Source: Symbiodinium kawagutii (lineage: Eukaryota > Sar > Dinophyceae > Suessiales > Symbiodiniaceae). From it: DNA of 64,000 bases. Location of the stretch: the NCBI GenBank assembly GCA_009767595.1, contig VSDK01009627.1, positions 194,955-258,954 on the forward strand, given 5' to 3'. The position numbers and the translations under genes were made by a program. Under the pieces are notes generated by a model. It searched no databases and was not told the origin of the DNA. It saw nothing but the letters and a program-made list of their open reading frames with translations. Shown piece after piece: positions 32,157 through 44,187 of the stretch. Position 1 is the stretch's first letter, and each line of letters starts with the position of its first letter.

Positions 32157-32702
32157 GTATCGTTTTTTCCTCGTTCTGTTTCACTCATGTGTTAATCATT
32201 TGTGTGTATGTCAATGTTGTAAAAGGCACATAAAGGCACACTGAGATCACTGGGATCGACTGAATCAGTCCGATCTGCCAACTTCAGATCCGCCAAAGCC
32301 GCCGCAGATGCCATTGACGTCACTGGGGGCCATGAAGGAGGAGTACCTTTGCATCAGCCAAGGTGGGCTGCATGATCCCCCTTGACTTTCCAGCTCGGTT
32401 TCGCCATGTGCTGCAGTAGGATGCCCAACCCAACCAGCTCCGGGAAAACATGCGGATATATGGATCCAAGACAACTAATGATAACTAATATAGATTCTAG
32501 TTACAAGTATATTCACGCAGGTTTAGTTACAACTAATGATAACTAACGATGAATTTGTGCACATTATGTACAACATAAGATTTAGTATGAGAGTATTAAC
32601 ATGATAGATTATGATAGTATGATTTCGTGATCCAATCTTCATACATAGATTTAGTGAAGATCTTCTACGGACTGTGATCTGGCCACGAATCCCCCCAGGA
32701 AG

Positions 32703-32850
32703 ATGGCCTTCGATGGCTGCGGCGTCACCGACGGCTTCTGCGGGACCGTTTGTGCCAAGGGTCTTCGACGGCAGTGTCGACTGGTGCGACGACAGGCAGA
32801 CACTCGCGACCGCTTGCAGCGTGGGCAGCTGGAAGTGGTCCAACTGTGGT
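32703..32850 (+). CDS. Possible first exon of an alpha/beta-hydrolase-like gene
   Basis: The frame encodes FDGCGVTDGFCGTVCAKGL, which looks like an N-terminal strand-turn of the same hydrolase-like family as the exons at about 33.4 and 35.3 kb. The 3' boundary is unclear; the frame stays open to 32948, but the last part (WWIWWILMFFWFF) reads like intron. Orientation agrees with the later exons. Confidence 0.32.
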
Positions 32851-33384
32851 GGATCTGGTGGATCTTGATGTTTTTCTGGTTTTTTTCGCGGGAAAAAGGT
32901 GGGAAAGTATGGAAAGACATGGTAAAAGTTAGGCGAACAGTAGACTAAAGATCTTGTAAATTCTGAAAATCATGGGATCCCCACATGCCTGAGAGACAGT
33001 TGAAGAATGCAAGGACCTGATGAAAGATTCAAAAAGATCGCAAATGGTGACAATCAGTCCAAGCTAAAGCAGCAATTGGACCAGCAGATCAAACTGTGTT
33101 ATTGAAATTCTCTCAGTAAGGATCAGAAAGGTCTTTTCTGCGCTGCAGTTTGCACAGCTTGGCACCAAAAAGTGCCGATCAGAATCCATGGGGACCAAAC
33201 ATCAAGCAGAAACACAAAGAGCTCTGCCGTTGTCATGTCCAGGAAGGGGACTTGCCATTGGGCGTCAGCTTCGAGGGACTCACCAGTTGCGCATGCAGCA
33301 CACTTGTCCCGAAACATTGGAACCATTTGGAACCTAATAATTCCAGGCCGCTCATAAGTGGGTGCTGTCTCTTTGGTGGTGACT

Positions 33385-33597
33385 TATGGCTTGAGAAGCC
33401 ACCAGGTGGACAACCTCCTTGCGGAGCTCAGTGGCCCAGGGCCCTGCCCGGGCCCCTTGCGGGTCAACGCCGTGGGGCTCTCGCGCGGAGGAATCGCCTG
33501 CTCCTACCTGGCGCAGGTCATGGCCGACATCCCCGCGTCGCGTCGCTGGGGCGTCGAGATTCAGCGCTGGGACGGGGGAAAGGGTGAAGATCCATGA
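33385..33597 (+). CDS. Exon with the nucleophile elbow of an alpha/beta-hydrolase-like protein
   Basis: GC-rich island in AT-rich DNA. The frame reads LRSHQVDNLLAELSGPGPC and then LRVNAVGLSRGGIACSYLAQ. GLSRG fits the G-x-S-x-G nucleophile elbow of alpha/beta hydrolases, preceded by a hydrophobic strand and followed by a helix, as expected. Both ends are approximate. It probably joins the exon at 35290-35680 over an intron that contains MITEs. The physiological substrate is unknown. Confidence 0.45.
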   Translation, partial: YGLRSHQVDNLLAELSGPGPCPGPLRVNAVGLSRGGIACSYLAQVMADIPASRRWGVEIQRWDGGKGEDP

Positions 33598-33619
33598 AGA
33601 TCCATAGGATAACCATTTC

Positions 33620-33725
33620 TAGCAGGTGGTTTGATTGACATTTTTGATTTTCCCAAACGCAATTATTAACAAATGGATCCATAGATATTGGATGGATTGG
33701 GGCAACCAACCTAACCACAAACCAG
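33620..33725 (+). repeat. MITE family I, degenerate copy 3
   Basis: GGTGGTTTGATTGACATTTT and then CCCAAACGCAATTATT match the intact copy at 33792, but the right part is rearranged and the right end reads ACCACAAACCAG. It lies in the putative intron of the hydrolase-like gene. Confidence 0.6.
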
Positions 33726-33791
33726 TCATCTAGCTAGTTATGAGAAATTGGTGAATTATAGGGGGTAATAACCAATATGGTTAAACAACTA

Positions 33792-33893
33792 CTGGTTGGT
33801 GGTTTGATTGACATTGTGTGTTTTCCCAAACGCAATTATTAGCAAATGGTTGGTTGACTAATATTTAAAATGGTGGCTGAAACCACCAACCAG
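33792..33893 (+). repeat. MITE family I, copy 4 (best preserved)
   Basis: 102 bp with terminal repeats CTGGTTGGTGGTTT and AAACCACCAACCAG, a perfect 14-bp inverted pair with CTG/CAG ends. The core contains CCCAAACGCAATTATT and TGGTTGACTAATATTT. There is no obvious longer flanking duplication. Confidence 0.85.
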
Positions 33894-34164
33894 ATGTAAA
33901 ATGGGGTGATAATTGCGACAATATCGAAGGATATCGAAGGGTTAAACTCGGGGACTTCACTGGATTGACTGCTTGGTTATGGAAATCCGCTTTTCTTGAG
34001 TAGTAAATTTTATTGAAGGTTCCAATGATAAGCATGGTTTTAAACAAAATGGTTATAAGGTCAATAAAAGGTGGATTCGCGATGTGAGGGGGTCTTTATT
34101 TTTTGCATCAAGGATTATAAGGGTTACTAGTGGGGGATAACCAACAACAAACTGATGGTATAGG

Positions 34165-34272
34165 GTGTTTCGAAAGACAGTTTGGGGATCCACCAAAAAT
34201 GGATAGTTTATCATTCTATATGGTGAATATTAGATGATTTAAGGATACCGGATACTCCAATTTTGAGAAACC
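34165..34272 (+). repeat. MITE family II, degenerate copy 2
   Basis: The right end ACTCCAATTTTGAGAAACC is clear; the left end (GTGTTTCGAAA) is diverged. It lies in the putative hydrolase-gene intron. Confidence 0.6.
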
Positions 34273-35289
34273 ACCATATGTGAATTTAACTAGTGAGAAT
34301 AATGGTGAATGATATAATGGTACTAATGGTGCTAATGGATGCTAATGAATGGTTGGGATGGTGGCTATCGTGGTCAAAAAAACTCTATTTTGATCAGTGA
34401 TAATGAATAGAATGGACAATAGAATGGTCAATGGAATGGTACTAATGACCATGAATTATTGAGCTTGTAGATCGGATGACGGTTAAGGTCTCCTTGATTA
34501 ATTCATGGTGAGCCAAGCGTCAATGAACGATTCACTGGTCAGCTGATGGTGAATTGATGGTCACAAGTTATTAGTGGTGAAAGATTGTCAAAATGAGTAA
34601 TTAATGGTGAATTCAGGGGCCACTCATCAAGTCTTGGCAACCCTGCTGATGCCGAGATATTGGAAAATACTGAAATGGTTCACTCGTTGACGGTTGGTGA
34701 GGGTTAACAAGTGTCGATAACGGTTACATAAGGAGGGTTGATGTTGGCGAATGTGGTTCTACAGCTGGTCTTTGATCATTGCCCATCTCTTCTATCATTG
34801 CCAGCTACATCAGCCATGGGGATACCTGGATGGCGAGCATACTCTTGCAAGGGAGGTTGTTGGACCACCAAGCTGCAGTTGGGAATGGTTGGTTAAACAG
34901 TCTTACTCAATTCAGTCGTGTTGCCAAAGTTGGGGCCAGCATCTCATTGACATGCGCAATGTGTAGAATTGCATGTGTTCCTGTATCATGTTTGGGATAT
35001 CGCGTGATATCACCAACTCACATATGGTGTATACCATAGAGGGACGATGAAAACCATGCCAGTTCTGGTTTGGTTGACTTACCGGTGGATGTTGTGAAGC
35101 ATCTACCTTGGTGCTTCTCCAACTTGGGTGGGCTCCATCTACGGGAGATTTCCACATGGACTGTGGTCAATAGTAATGGTTAACTCAACTGAGCATGGCA
35201 TTGGATGCTTATCCCCGTCGTTTGTAGCACAGCAAACACTTGGACCATGGCTATGGCTGCTGGCGGCTGCTGGTGCGTCAGGTTGTCAG
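34273..35289. other. Putative intron sequence, AT-rich, no exon seen
   Basis: Degenerate GGTTAATGGTGAATGATGG-type sequence; nothing coding recognised before the acceptor at 35289. Confidence 0.4.
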
Positions 35290-35680
35290 CTGTCGTTGCT
35301 GCTCTTTGATCCTGTGCCTGGAGATTTGCTCACCGTGGCACAGCTGGACCTGTTACGCTTGACCAACACCTACGCCTCCAAGGATTTGTCCAAGTGTGCT
35401 TGCCTGAGCCGGGTGTTGGCCCTCTACCCTTATGAGCCTCTTCCAGCCATTCTATGCCATGCTCCAGTGCTATGTCGATATCCGCCTCACTGCATGGTAG
35501 AAGAAGAGGTCACTTTGGGTTGTCATCAAGGAGCCCTGATGTTGTACGGCCTCAAAGTACCTCACGTCGACCTCGCTTCCGCACTTTGTTTTTTGCGCAT
35601 CAGACGCTGGCTGTTAGAGTGTGGCACACCTCTTGACCATCGACATTTGGAGTGCACAATCTCTTGCACTGTGCCTTGGG
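35290..35680 (+). CDS. Exon of the alpha/beta-hydrolase-like gene, bounded by splice sites
   Basis: Starts after GTTGTCAG and ends at GGG followed by GTAAGT, a canonical donor. The frame, open back to 35128, gives LSLLLFDPVPGDLLTVAQLD, then a helical stretch, LSRVLALYPYEPLPAILCHA, EEEVTLGCHQGALMLY and CFLRIRRWLLECGTPLD. LFDPVPG after a hydrophobic strand is the acid-bearing strand seen in alpha/beta-hydrolase-like proteins that I associate with dinoflagellates, and GCHQGAL could carry the catalytic His. Together with GLSRGG in the exon near 33.5 kb this gives a Ser-Asp-His set. The gene continues past 35680; I could not find the next exon. Confidence 0.5.
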
Positions 35681-37980
35681 GTAAGTTAGCATAACCCCAG
35701 CTGCCAGTCAATCTCAAATCATCGCCCGGCATCGGACCAGGCGGTATCATTATATGCAATAATTTCCAACAAAAATACATCCTGGAAAAAGTTGCCTGAA
35801 AAGGTCCTTTGGCTGGTTGAAATGCTTAGCTGACAATACTGCTGTTTGTATTTGATTCTTGTACCGTACATCATGACATGCTATGACGATCTTTACGAGA
35901 TAGTATATAGTCGCGTTGCAGATGGATTATGGTGATTATGGAAAACGAGGATACAAAATGACTGGGATCTACTGTTCCAGGTAAGACAGTAGAGTACCGA
36001 GCTGGATGAGTTGATTTGCTCTTTGACTAAGTTGCCAAGGTAAAAACTTTGGAGGAGCATTGTTTACAAAGATGCGTTGCAGAAGCAAAGAAGGTGCGTC
36101 CTTCGTCTCGGTCTTCTCACTCCGCGTTCAGTTGCTGGGGGGCCAGCATCGTTCGCAACAGTCCAAGTCCTGGTCATGATGTGTCTTGGCATTCAGCGAT
36201 CCTGTTTTCTCCAGAAGACACGGGAAATGGGAAGGCCATGTGTTGTTGCATGGAAGCATGCGAATATTTGGGACGTACTTGGAACTGTATGTTATTCAGC
36301 AATTTGCAATTAGGAATTTGACTGTCTTGGTGTCCACACGTTTCTTTATGAACATGTGTGGGAATGTTTTGTTGCGCAATGAGACTGCGGTGGAATGTAG
36401 TTAATGGGATTTGTTGTTTCACGATGTCAGTTAGAGTGTGCTTTGGTTTGATAAATGGATGGAAAGCCATGCCATGGCAGTACTGTGAGGAAAGATGATA
36501 TATGTAACTTCATGTCCCATATGTGATCTAACCCAACAACGTAATCTTAACTTTGCTTGCGCAATGCATGTCATGCAATGTAATATTATATGTTTGTTTG
36601 CAGTTACTTCCGCAAATGTGCTTGTGCATGGTACGCATTATCGTATGACTGGATGCCAGGATGCCTCTGTTATGTTTGCAGTCCACTGTTCTTGATGTGT
36701 GTGTGTGTGATGTAGTGGGGTGAAAGGCAAGTTAATGTGTAATGAGTAATGTGAGGATATGTTTGAAACTGAAATCCAAGCGATTGATTGACTGTAATGT
36801 GAGGTAAGGTCATGTGTGATAACGTGATGCGTAGTAGTGTATGCTTGCAATGTACTACAATGCAGGTACGTCATATTTTGCAATCTACGTGGACATTGAT
36901 GTACGCATGACGCATGCCTTCTCTTGAAACATCATATCCTGATATCCTGCACTACCATCCACGCATGCACGCGCATCGAATAGAGCCCATCTCCTGGAGA
37001 AGAATCCCAAATCTTTGGCTGAGGGGTCCCCATAATCCTTGGCTTCAATTCCGTGTCATAGGTTTTCATAGCTTTTCCACGTTCCTGGTCGGAGGACCCC
37101 TCAAATTCTTAGGGTTTTCTTGGAGGGCTGGGCATTCTCTAAATCCACAGGTCCAAGAATCCAATTCCTGATAACAATGCAATTTTTCGCCAAACAACTT
37201 TCATGTTTGGCTTCGACAGCAACTAGCCCGCCCGCAGAAACTCAATGGATTTCGGTATCGGGGCGCAGGGATGCATAGGAGGGAGTGGATCCCGAAGGGC
37301 TGACCGAGGGGTGCGGTGTGGGGCGGATATTTAAAGGCTTACGCCTGACAGCCGGGTGCCGGCCATGTTGAGGGATGTTGGGCCTATGTTGGACTATGTT
37401 GGCCGTATGTTGGCCGTATGTTTCACCTTTGTCCATTTCCCAGAGGCCAAAACCCTGAAAAAACATGGTGTTTTAAAAAAGACGCCGCGCACATGTTCAC
37501 ACATGTTCACACTGTTTCCGTTTAGTTCCGTCCCCGGAGGCCACAACCCCGCCGCGGCCGCCGAGGGCCACGAAACCCTGTGAAAAACATTGAAAAACGA
37601 TGTTTTTGAAGCCTACACGCAAAAAACACCGCAAATTGCGGGGCTACGGTCGGGCGGAGCTCGGGTGGAGGTCGACACGTCTTGACCAGTCTTCGGTCGG
37701 CAGGGGCGGCGACCATTCTTCTATCAGCCTTCGGTTAGCAGGCCACCGGCAAGGGCACGGGCCGGCGCCCGCATTTGTGCCCCATCGCCGCCAACAGAAC
37801 TTCCGTGAGCTTACAACCGCCCATGTTGTTAACATTACCAACCACCGTTTGCTGGTTGCTGTTCGGTCCTGAGCACAACAATGACAAGATACCATCAATC
37901 AGGGTTTTTTTTTTGGTAAATTCATTGTCATAACCATATGTTTTCCACAGGAAAATTCTTTCAACGGAAAAACCTGTATT
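35681..37980. other. No supported gene
   Basis: Begins with the putative intron donor at 35681. Open frames at about 36049-36400 have no recognisable motif. 37480-37800 is unusually GC-rich but does not give a convincing single frame. Confidence 0.35.
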
Positions 37981-38205
37981 TTGTCTTCGCCATTCATCAC
38001 TCATGATGAATCCCCATCAGGTTGGGTTGAGGCCGACCCCAGCGCCGCCAGAAAGGTCCAGTTCTTAAATGAGCAGCATCGGCTTTTGGCGGGGGGGGCC
38101 ACGGAGGAAGAGGATCGACCATGGCTTCTGGAGATTCACGGAGTAGCTGAGCTTGACAGGGCCCCCCTTGGGCCCCAAGGGCCACCCCATGTCAAGCAAC
38201 TGTAG
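37981..38205 (+). CDS. Possible terminal exon, unknown product
   Basis: One frame encodes DPSAARKVQFLNEQHRLL and then an acidic helical stretch (ATEEEDRPWLLEIHGVAELD) and ends GPPHVKQL before a TAG. Composition is strongly protein-like. The 5' boundary is uncertain. No family recognised. Confidence 0.32.
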   Translation: MSSPFITHDESPSGWVEADPSAARKVQFLNEQHRLLAGGATEEEDRPWLLEIHGVAELDRAPLGPQGPPHVKQL

Positions 38206-39872
38206 CAGATGGTTAGTCTGGCTGGTGGTTGGGAGGGGGCGATTCGGAGCCAAGGGTATGCCAAGGAGCTACCAGGGTGCCCTAACCAAACGGATGCACA
38301 TGGTAATAGTTACGATTAAAAGTAGTTGATTTATGGTGGACAATTCCCATAATCAACTGATATCAAGTTTGTCAATGCCAGAATTGGCTGATACGAACGA
38401 TACAGCTACGTAGATCGGTTTGATTGACCGCCATATGCTTGCCAGTTTGGATGGTTTCACTCTCCTGCTAGCCCGGTTTGCCCTGAGTTAACAAGACACC
38501 CCTTAGCCGCAGACAACCCCCTTGGACACAGAACGAGCACTGGCGAATCTGTGCTGAGGACACAGTTCCGTTTCCATCTGGCCTTCTTTGCTGCCTTGCC
38601 TTCATTGCAGTGTTGGTGGTTTTCCCACTTGCGTTCTAAAGTTGATCGCAGGGTGCCACCGCAATGGGCGCCATGGTCATTGTCGGAGTCGGAATTATGC
38701 GCTGGCCAGGCATCTTGAGAAAATGACAGCCTGACCCTTCCCATTGCCAATGCTTGGTGAACCTCATGCCTAGAAAAGTTCAAAGCTGGACCTCCAGAGC
38801 AGGATGGCTTTCTTATCATGAACCTATTTACATCTATTTACATCTATTTACACCTATTAAATTCTATTAGTTTATTAGCATCTATTAACATCTATACTTA
38901 CATCTATTAACCCGTATCTACTCATAAGCCCGTATTGCACATGTCGAAGCACCTGCGATTTCGCAAACTGTTTTCGCCAGGTCAAAGCACCTCCAGCACA
39001 GCCCGTCGTGCAGGTGCCAAGATACACCGCACAGCACTCGCGGTGACTTTTGAGGAATGCAAAACGGACCAGAGTACAATGAGAATAAACGAGACCAGCA
39101 AGTTGCGTTTCATCATTTGAGGCTGAATTTCAACTTGTGATTCAGTACCATATTTCATGTTTCATCCAAAGAAGTTGCGTTTCATCATTTGAGGCTGAGC
39201 ATCTCTGTTTGATTGGCCGACATGAGAATGCCCATGAAGCGGCCATGATCTCTGAATAGCTGGTAGCTACGTGCTGGTGTGTCCTTTAGGAATAGTCGAA
39301 AGCAGCCAGGTTTGATCTAATTCCGTCAAACTTCTGGCTCGTGACTCATGACCACTCATGACCAGAGGATTTGGCCATGGGAACAGGGCAACCTCATGAC
39401 AATTCTGTGGGATCCACAACCTGCCCGAAGAAGACAGCTGAGCACTAGCGATCTATGATTCAGGGGACTTCCAAGATGCTTTGCAGTTTCTTAGTTGCTC
39501 ACTCTGCAAACAGAGCCGTGTCGGATTTGTCAAAACTTGTCACCTAACATGTTCTAACCTGCATTTCTTATTCCCGGATTCTAACATTTCTTTGGCGTTT
39601 CTGAGTTGCCGGATGCGTTGAGCAGAACAATTCTCAGGGGTTGTCCATAAAGAGTGTTCCCCCGAAAGATGCAGGTTTCCTTGCAAAAAGGATCATTACC
39701 TTGGGATGGCTTGCTAGGGTGCCATCATAGCCCACACAATCCAGGTTGTTACATAGCGAGGTAGTCACTGTGTATGGTTCAAGCATGGTTACCAATAATG
39801 GTAGTACTGTACCAGTTCAACTGCACATGCCGTTGCGTTTTTCCCAAGATTTGGAGATTTCAAAGACTTTAC
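38206..39872. other. No supported gene
   Basis: Contains short ATTTACATCTATT-type tandem sequence at 38822-38930. A left-end fragment of MITE family I (CTGGCTGGTGGTT) is at about 38219. Confidence 0.35.
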
Positions 39873-39950
39873 AATGGGTCAATATTCACCAGCCAACTAG
39901 TGGGGGGACCATCACCAACAATAATTGAGAAAACAATTGTTAGTGAGCCA
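39873..39950 (+). repeat. Dispersed repeat family III, copy 3
   Basis: Begins AATGGGTCAATATTCACC and ends TTGTTAGTGAGCC; the middle GGGGGGACCATCACCAACA matches 17754-17835. Confidence 0.5.
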
Positions 39951-41884
39951 TTTCAACAAGTTCACACAGCAGCCAGGTCACTTGTCACAGAAATCTCGAA
40001 GGACAATTTGGATTGCTGAACTAAGAAAATGAGTTATGGGAACAACCTGATGCAGCCATATGAAGCCCGCCCGACCGGCCCACAGGGGCCATGATTTCTG
40101 GTTAAGGGGGTCCCCGCTGCTCGCCCAAACGCAGGCACGCCCCAACGAGCCACAGCGGCCAGTGGCCATGGTGTCCTACTACCCGGTGCCACGCAGCCGA
40201 TGTCCAAGCTGCCTGGCAGACCAAAGCAGGAAGGGATGGGGATAACAAGCCATCGTAGCTGGTGGTTATTAGCACGGATAATTATTGTTTACGCATGGTC
40301 ATTGGTTACAAGGATGATTTAGCAGTTGGTGGCTTTAGACATGGTTTTGTATAGGGGATTGTCGTGGGTGATAGGGAGAGAACCAACAATAATAGTCAAA
40401 CAGCTACTAGTTGTTTTAAAATGATCTAACCATCTTTCCCCAGCTGTTTGGTGAGGGTTGCTACAGTAGATTTTGTCAGAGTCACATCGCCGCCTTGTTA
40501 GTTGCGCCTCCTCCTACCTCCTCCTCCTCCTCCTCCAACTGGTGGGTAATCAAGGATGATACATACTAGCTACTGGCGGGTACATACTTGGTACTATCTC
40601 GGTACATCAACTATCATAGCTAGCAAACATGCATGCGGGTTGCGCGTGCATACGCGGAAAGTGGGTTTGTTGGGTAGTGACTACACTCCCAGTGTATACA
40701 TGTCTATACCAGAAATCGTCTCAGGCGGGTTGCCGTCCACAATGGGTTTGCCATGGCAGCTTGCGCAGAGGTCGAGAGAAGCAGTGCAGCTCCAGTTCAA
40801 CAAGGTGCATCGCCATGGAACTCAAGCCAAAATCCCGAAAGTGATGGGTTTTAGTGGGGAAGTCCTGCGTCAAACCATCGAAATGTAATATCTTGTGCGT
40901 TCATCTGACTATAGCTGCGATGATGCCATTCCTCAGTGTACACTATCGCATGTTGTGGCGATGCCCGCCTCTTTGAAGTCCAGTCTTTGTTGAGTTTGCT
41001 TAGGGCACTTGATGAAGCATCCTCAGTCGCCAGGACTGGTCCAGCAGATGCTCAGCCAGGCCTGAATCCGTTGCCAAGTGGGATTATGGTAGGCCAACTG
41101 TTTGGGATATGGTTGGTTACAAACAAAGGCTAGACGAGTGGGTCTACAAGATGATTGATCGTGGAAACCCCATATGTTTCCATCCGGCCACACAGCTGGA
41201 TCCATGATACATTTCGCCAGGAATAACTGGTCCCAAGATTGGTGAGTAGGCTTGGTGATTCACTAATGTTTGCAGTAAATCAACTGGAGACAAAAATGGG
41301 ATAAACTGCCGCATGCCGCACCTATCAACTGCCTATTGAGATGCCAGAAAGATTTACCAACGCGTGCATCACGGCCTGCCAAAGTGGTGATCGTTCCACA
41401 ATTCTGCAATCATCAAAGGCCATGAGACTCCTGATACACAAGCACTCCAGATGGTTTGCATATTTACATGCAAGGACATGTTTACACACAGGCACATGCT
41501 CACAGTTATTCATACAAATACACATGCGCAAAGGAAATGCTTGGATATGTTTAATAAAATGGATATCAAGTAATGCCACTTTGATATGTTTAACAGATGT
41601 TACTCGGTGCGCATACATCCTGTCTTTCAAGGCCCATGGTGGCGCAACTGCTGAGGTCAAAAGACATGGCCGCCCTGGCCTTCCTGGCAGTGAAAAATGC
41701 TGCAGTGCCGCAACTGCTGACCACCGGCTGAATTTCTAGAGCTGGAAGTGGTGAATGACATATGGGGACTATCCAGATATGGTCAGAAACTTAAATGGAA
41801 GTGGTAAATGAATCACACATTTCTGTATGGATGATTCAAAACTTCCATACTCAGACATGTGTCAGACATGGTCAGTGGTGTAGG
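39951..41884. other. No firmly supported gene
   Basis: A GC-rich island at 40060-40240 has one exon-like frame (RPVAMVSYYPVPRSRCPSCL) with an opposite-strand open frame. A (CTC)n run lies at about 40507-40535. The remainder is AT-rich. Confidence 0.3.
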
Positions 41885-41981
41885 GGTTTCTCAAGTCACA
41901 GGGAACCCCCCAAAATGGCCGGTTTATCGCTACAAATGGCCATTACTGGACGATTTGGGGGTACCCCTATTTTGAGAAACC
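41885..41981 (+). repeat. MITE family II, copy 3
   Basis: Left GGTTTCTCAAGTCACAGGG, right GGGTACCCCTATTTTGAGAA ending ACC. An internal ATGGCC pair flanks the centre. Confidence 0.8.
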
Positions 41982-44089
41982 ACCATATTTAGGCACATGT
42001 TAGACATGGTCAGTGCTATGATTGATGATATTGTTAGGGAAATTGTCAATGATATGGCCAACGGCATAGGCAGTGATATGGTGAGTTGTATGGTTGATCT
42101 GTTGCTGATACTGTTCACGATATGTTCAGTGTTATGGATAGAAATGGCCAAGAATAGTGAATGGTGCGCTTAATTGATGTCAATCATTCACAGTTGACAA
42201 ATTTCACAAACTTGATGGTTCAACATTACAACCTGAACATCCAATCATTCACCATCACTGGATGTTCACAAATTTCGTCAGAACTGCTGAGGTCGAAGTC
42301 CTTGAGATTTGGAAAGGGTGGGAATTGCGTGTGTTTGCAACCTGTTTGAATTGTAATTTATCTATTTGTTTGTTTGTTTTCTTTGTCTATTTATTTATTT
42401 GTTTGTTTGTATTTTGTCATTTATTTGTTTGATCTATCTATTTATATTCGTTCATTTGTTTGTTTATCTATTTATTTATTCATGTATGCGTTTTTATTTA
42501 CATAGTATGACTCAACCGATGTGTTTGACTTGGCGTGATTGAACTGAGTGAAACACATCGAAACAAGTTGTTTTCCTGCGCAGTTCTTCATGCCGCTTAT
42601 CACTGTTTCGGTTCAAGCATGGCTTGAGCCTTGTGAGAATGATTCCCTTGTGATGGGCCCATGTAGGCCGGGCAGGGGAAGTCTCAGGCGTTCCAAGAAT
42701 TGGTGGCAGTTGCTTGCAAGAACGCGCATGCTGGACGGTCGCGGATAGCTTTGTTGATGGAGAAACTCTATGTGTACCGAACAAATGCATTGATAGTGTG
42801 ACGATATGGTCATATCCGATTGGAATTCTCAAAGTGCAGACCGCGACTTGAAATCATGTGGTACTGCTACTGAATCATGACTCTTGGATCTCTTGGTTAT
42901 GGTAATCCATAAGTTTAAGAAGAAATTTGCGTGGCCCCCAGCTTCAAAAAGAGTCCATAAGAGCCCCCTAGCACTGGGAAATGGATCCGCCCAGACGGAA
43001 GCCATCCCGAAATCCCAGAGGCCCTGGACCGTAGGTGGGGCTCCCCGGTTATAAGTTGGTTCAAAGAATGCCATTGAAACAAGCTACAGGACGCTACAGG
43101 TACCAGAACTGATAGCTCTCCAAGTTATGAACTGAGAAGAGCCGATTGCCCCAGTCGTGCCCAGCTCGAGCTTCAGGACATGCCAGGAAGCTGCACGAGA
43201 TGCAGGCAACACAAGGTGCCGTGTCTGCGGGGCGATGCCATGTAGGGCACACAAGACATGGCCACGTTTGGTACGAAACCGTCCGACTTGGAGCCGTCCA
43301 CCATGGCATAGGGGTGACCCAGCTGAGCTACGCAGAAGGAATACGGTCATCGAGACGCTGAGAGATTCCATTGGTATTGTGAGGCGAGGGCCGGCAGGTT
43401 GGACAGTTGGACACGTCTCTGACATGACTAGGAAATGGTGAGGTTTGTTGAAGGAGGCCGGCTGCAACCCCCACGTTTGCTTGCCCTCGTTAGCCTTTCC
43501 CATGCTCAAATTCCTGGGGCCGTTGTGCTTAAGCTTATTGATTAACAACTTCGCTGGGAGGTGTCCTCCTGCCATTTCCTTGACAGCTGCCACCCCAAAG
43601 GTGTTACCGAGTGTCAGACTGTCTTCATTGGTGCCGATCCAGTGGCCTGTCCAATCAGTTTTTTCTTCCTGATGGTTTGATGGGGTCTCATTGCTCAACG
43701 GCCAACTGGCCCTGGTCACCACAGAACTTGGGCTCGCCCAAGGATTGAATCCTTTGCTGTTTGCCGTTTGGCCTCAGGATTGTTGGCTCACATTCTGTGG
43801 CAGGCACGGCTTGCGATGGTGTGTTTGGTGTGCAGTTGTGGGCGGTTTATGCATCTCACAGGACGCATTTCGACATACAGGGAGGGTGCCTTGTTTCGTT
43901 CGATTTTCAAAGCAGAAATGCATCTTTGCGCACAGGGGACGTTTGTTGATTGCTCGCCCAAACACATCATTGGATCAACATGGACCAACCATATGCAATC
44001 AGATATAATCAGATCAGCCAGATACAAATGGAGCTTAGCCTGGCTGAGACAGAGCTTGCTCTGATGACGCAGAGAGATATACAAATGGA
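41982..44089. other. No supported gene; TTTG/ATTT simple sequence
   Basis: TTTGTTTG/TTTATTTA-rich tract at 42355-42490. A 212-codon minus-strand open frame (43084-43722) has no recognisable domain and its length is compatible with chance in this composition. Confidence 0.35.
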
Positions 44090-44187
44090 GGTTTCTCAAA
44101 ATAGGGGTACCCCCAAAGCATCTTTTTTCAACCATTTATAGTAATAAACCAGCCATTTTTGGTGTTCCCTAAGACCTGAGCAACACC
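44090..44187 (+). repeat. MITE family II, copy 4
   Basis: Left GGTTTCTCAAAATAGGGG then TACCCCC; centre ATAGTAATAAACCAGCCAT matches the copy at 8045. The right end is diverged. Confidence 0.75.

Noticed and set aside
43084..43722. 212-codon minus-strand open frame
   Set aside because: No recognisable motif; one or so frame of this length is expected by chance in a window of this size and composition.
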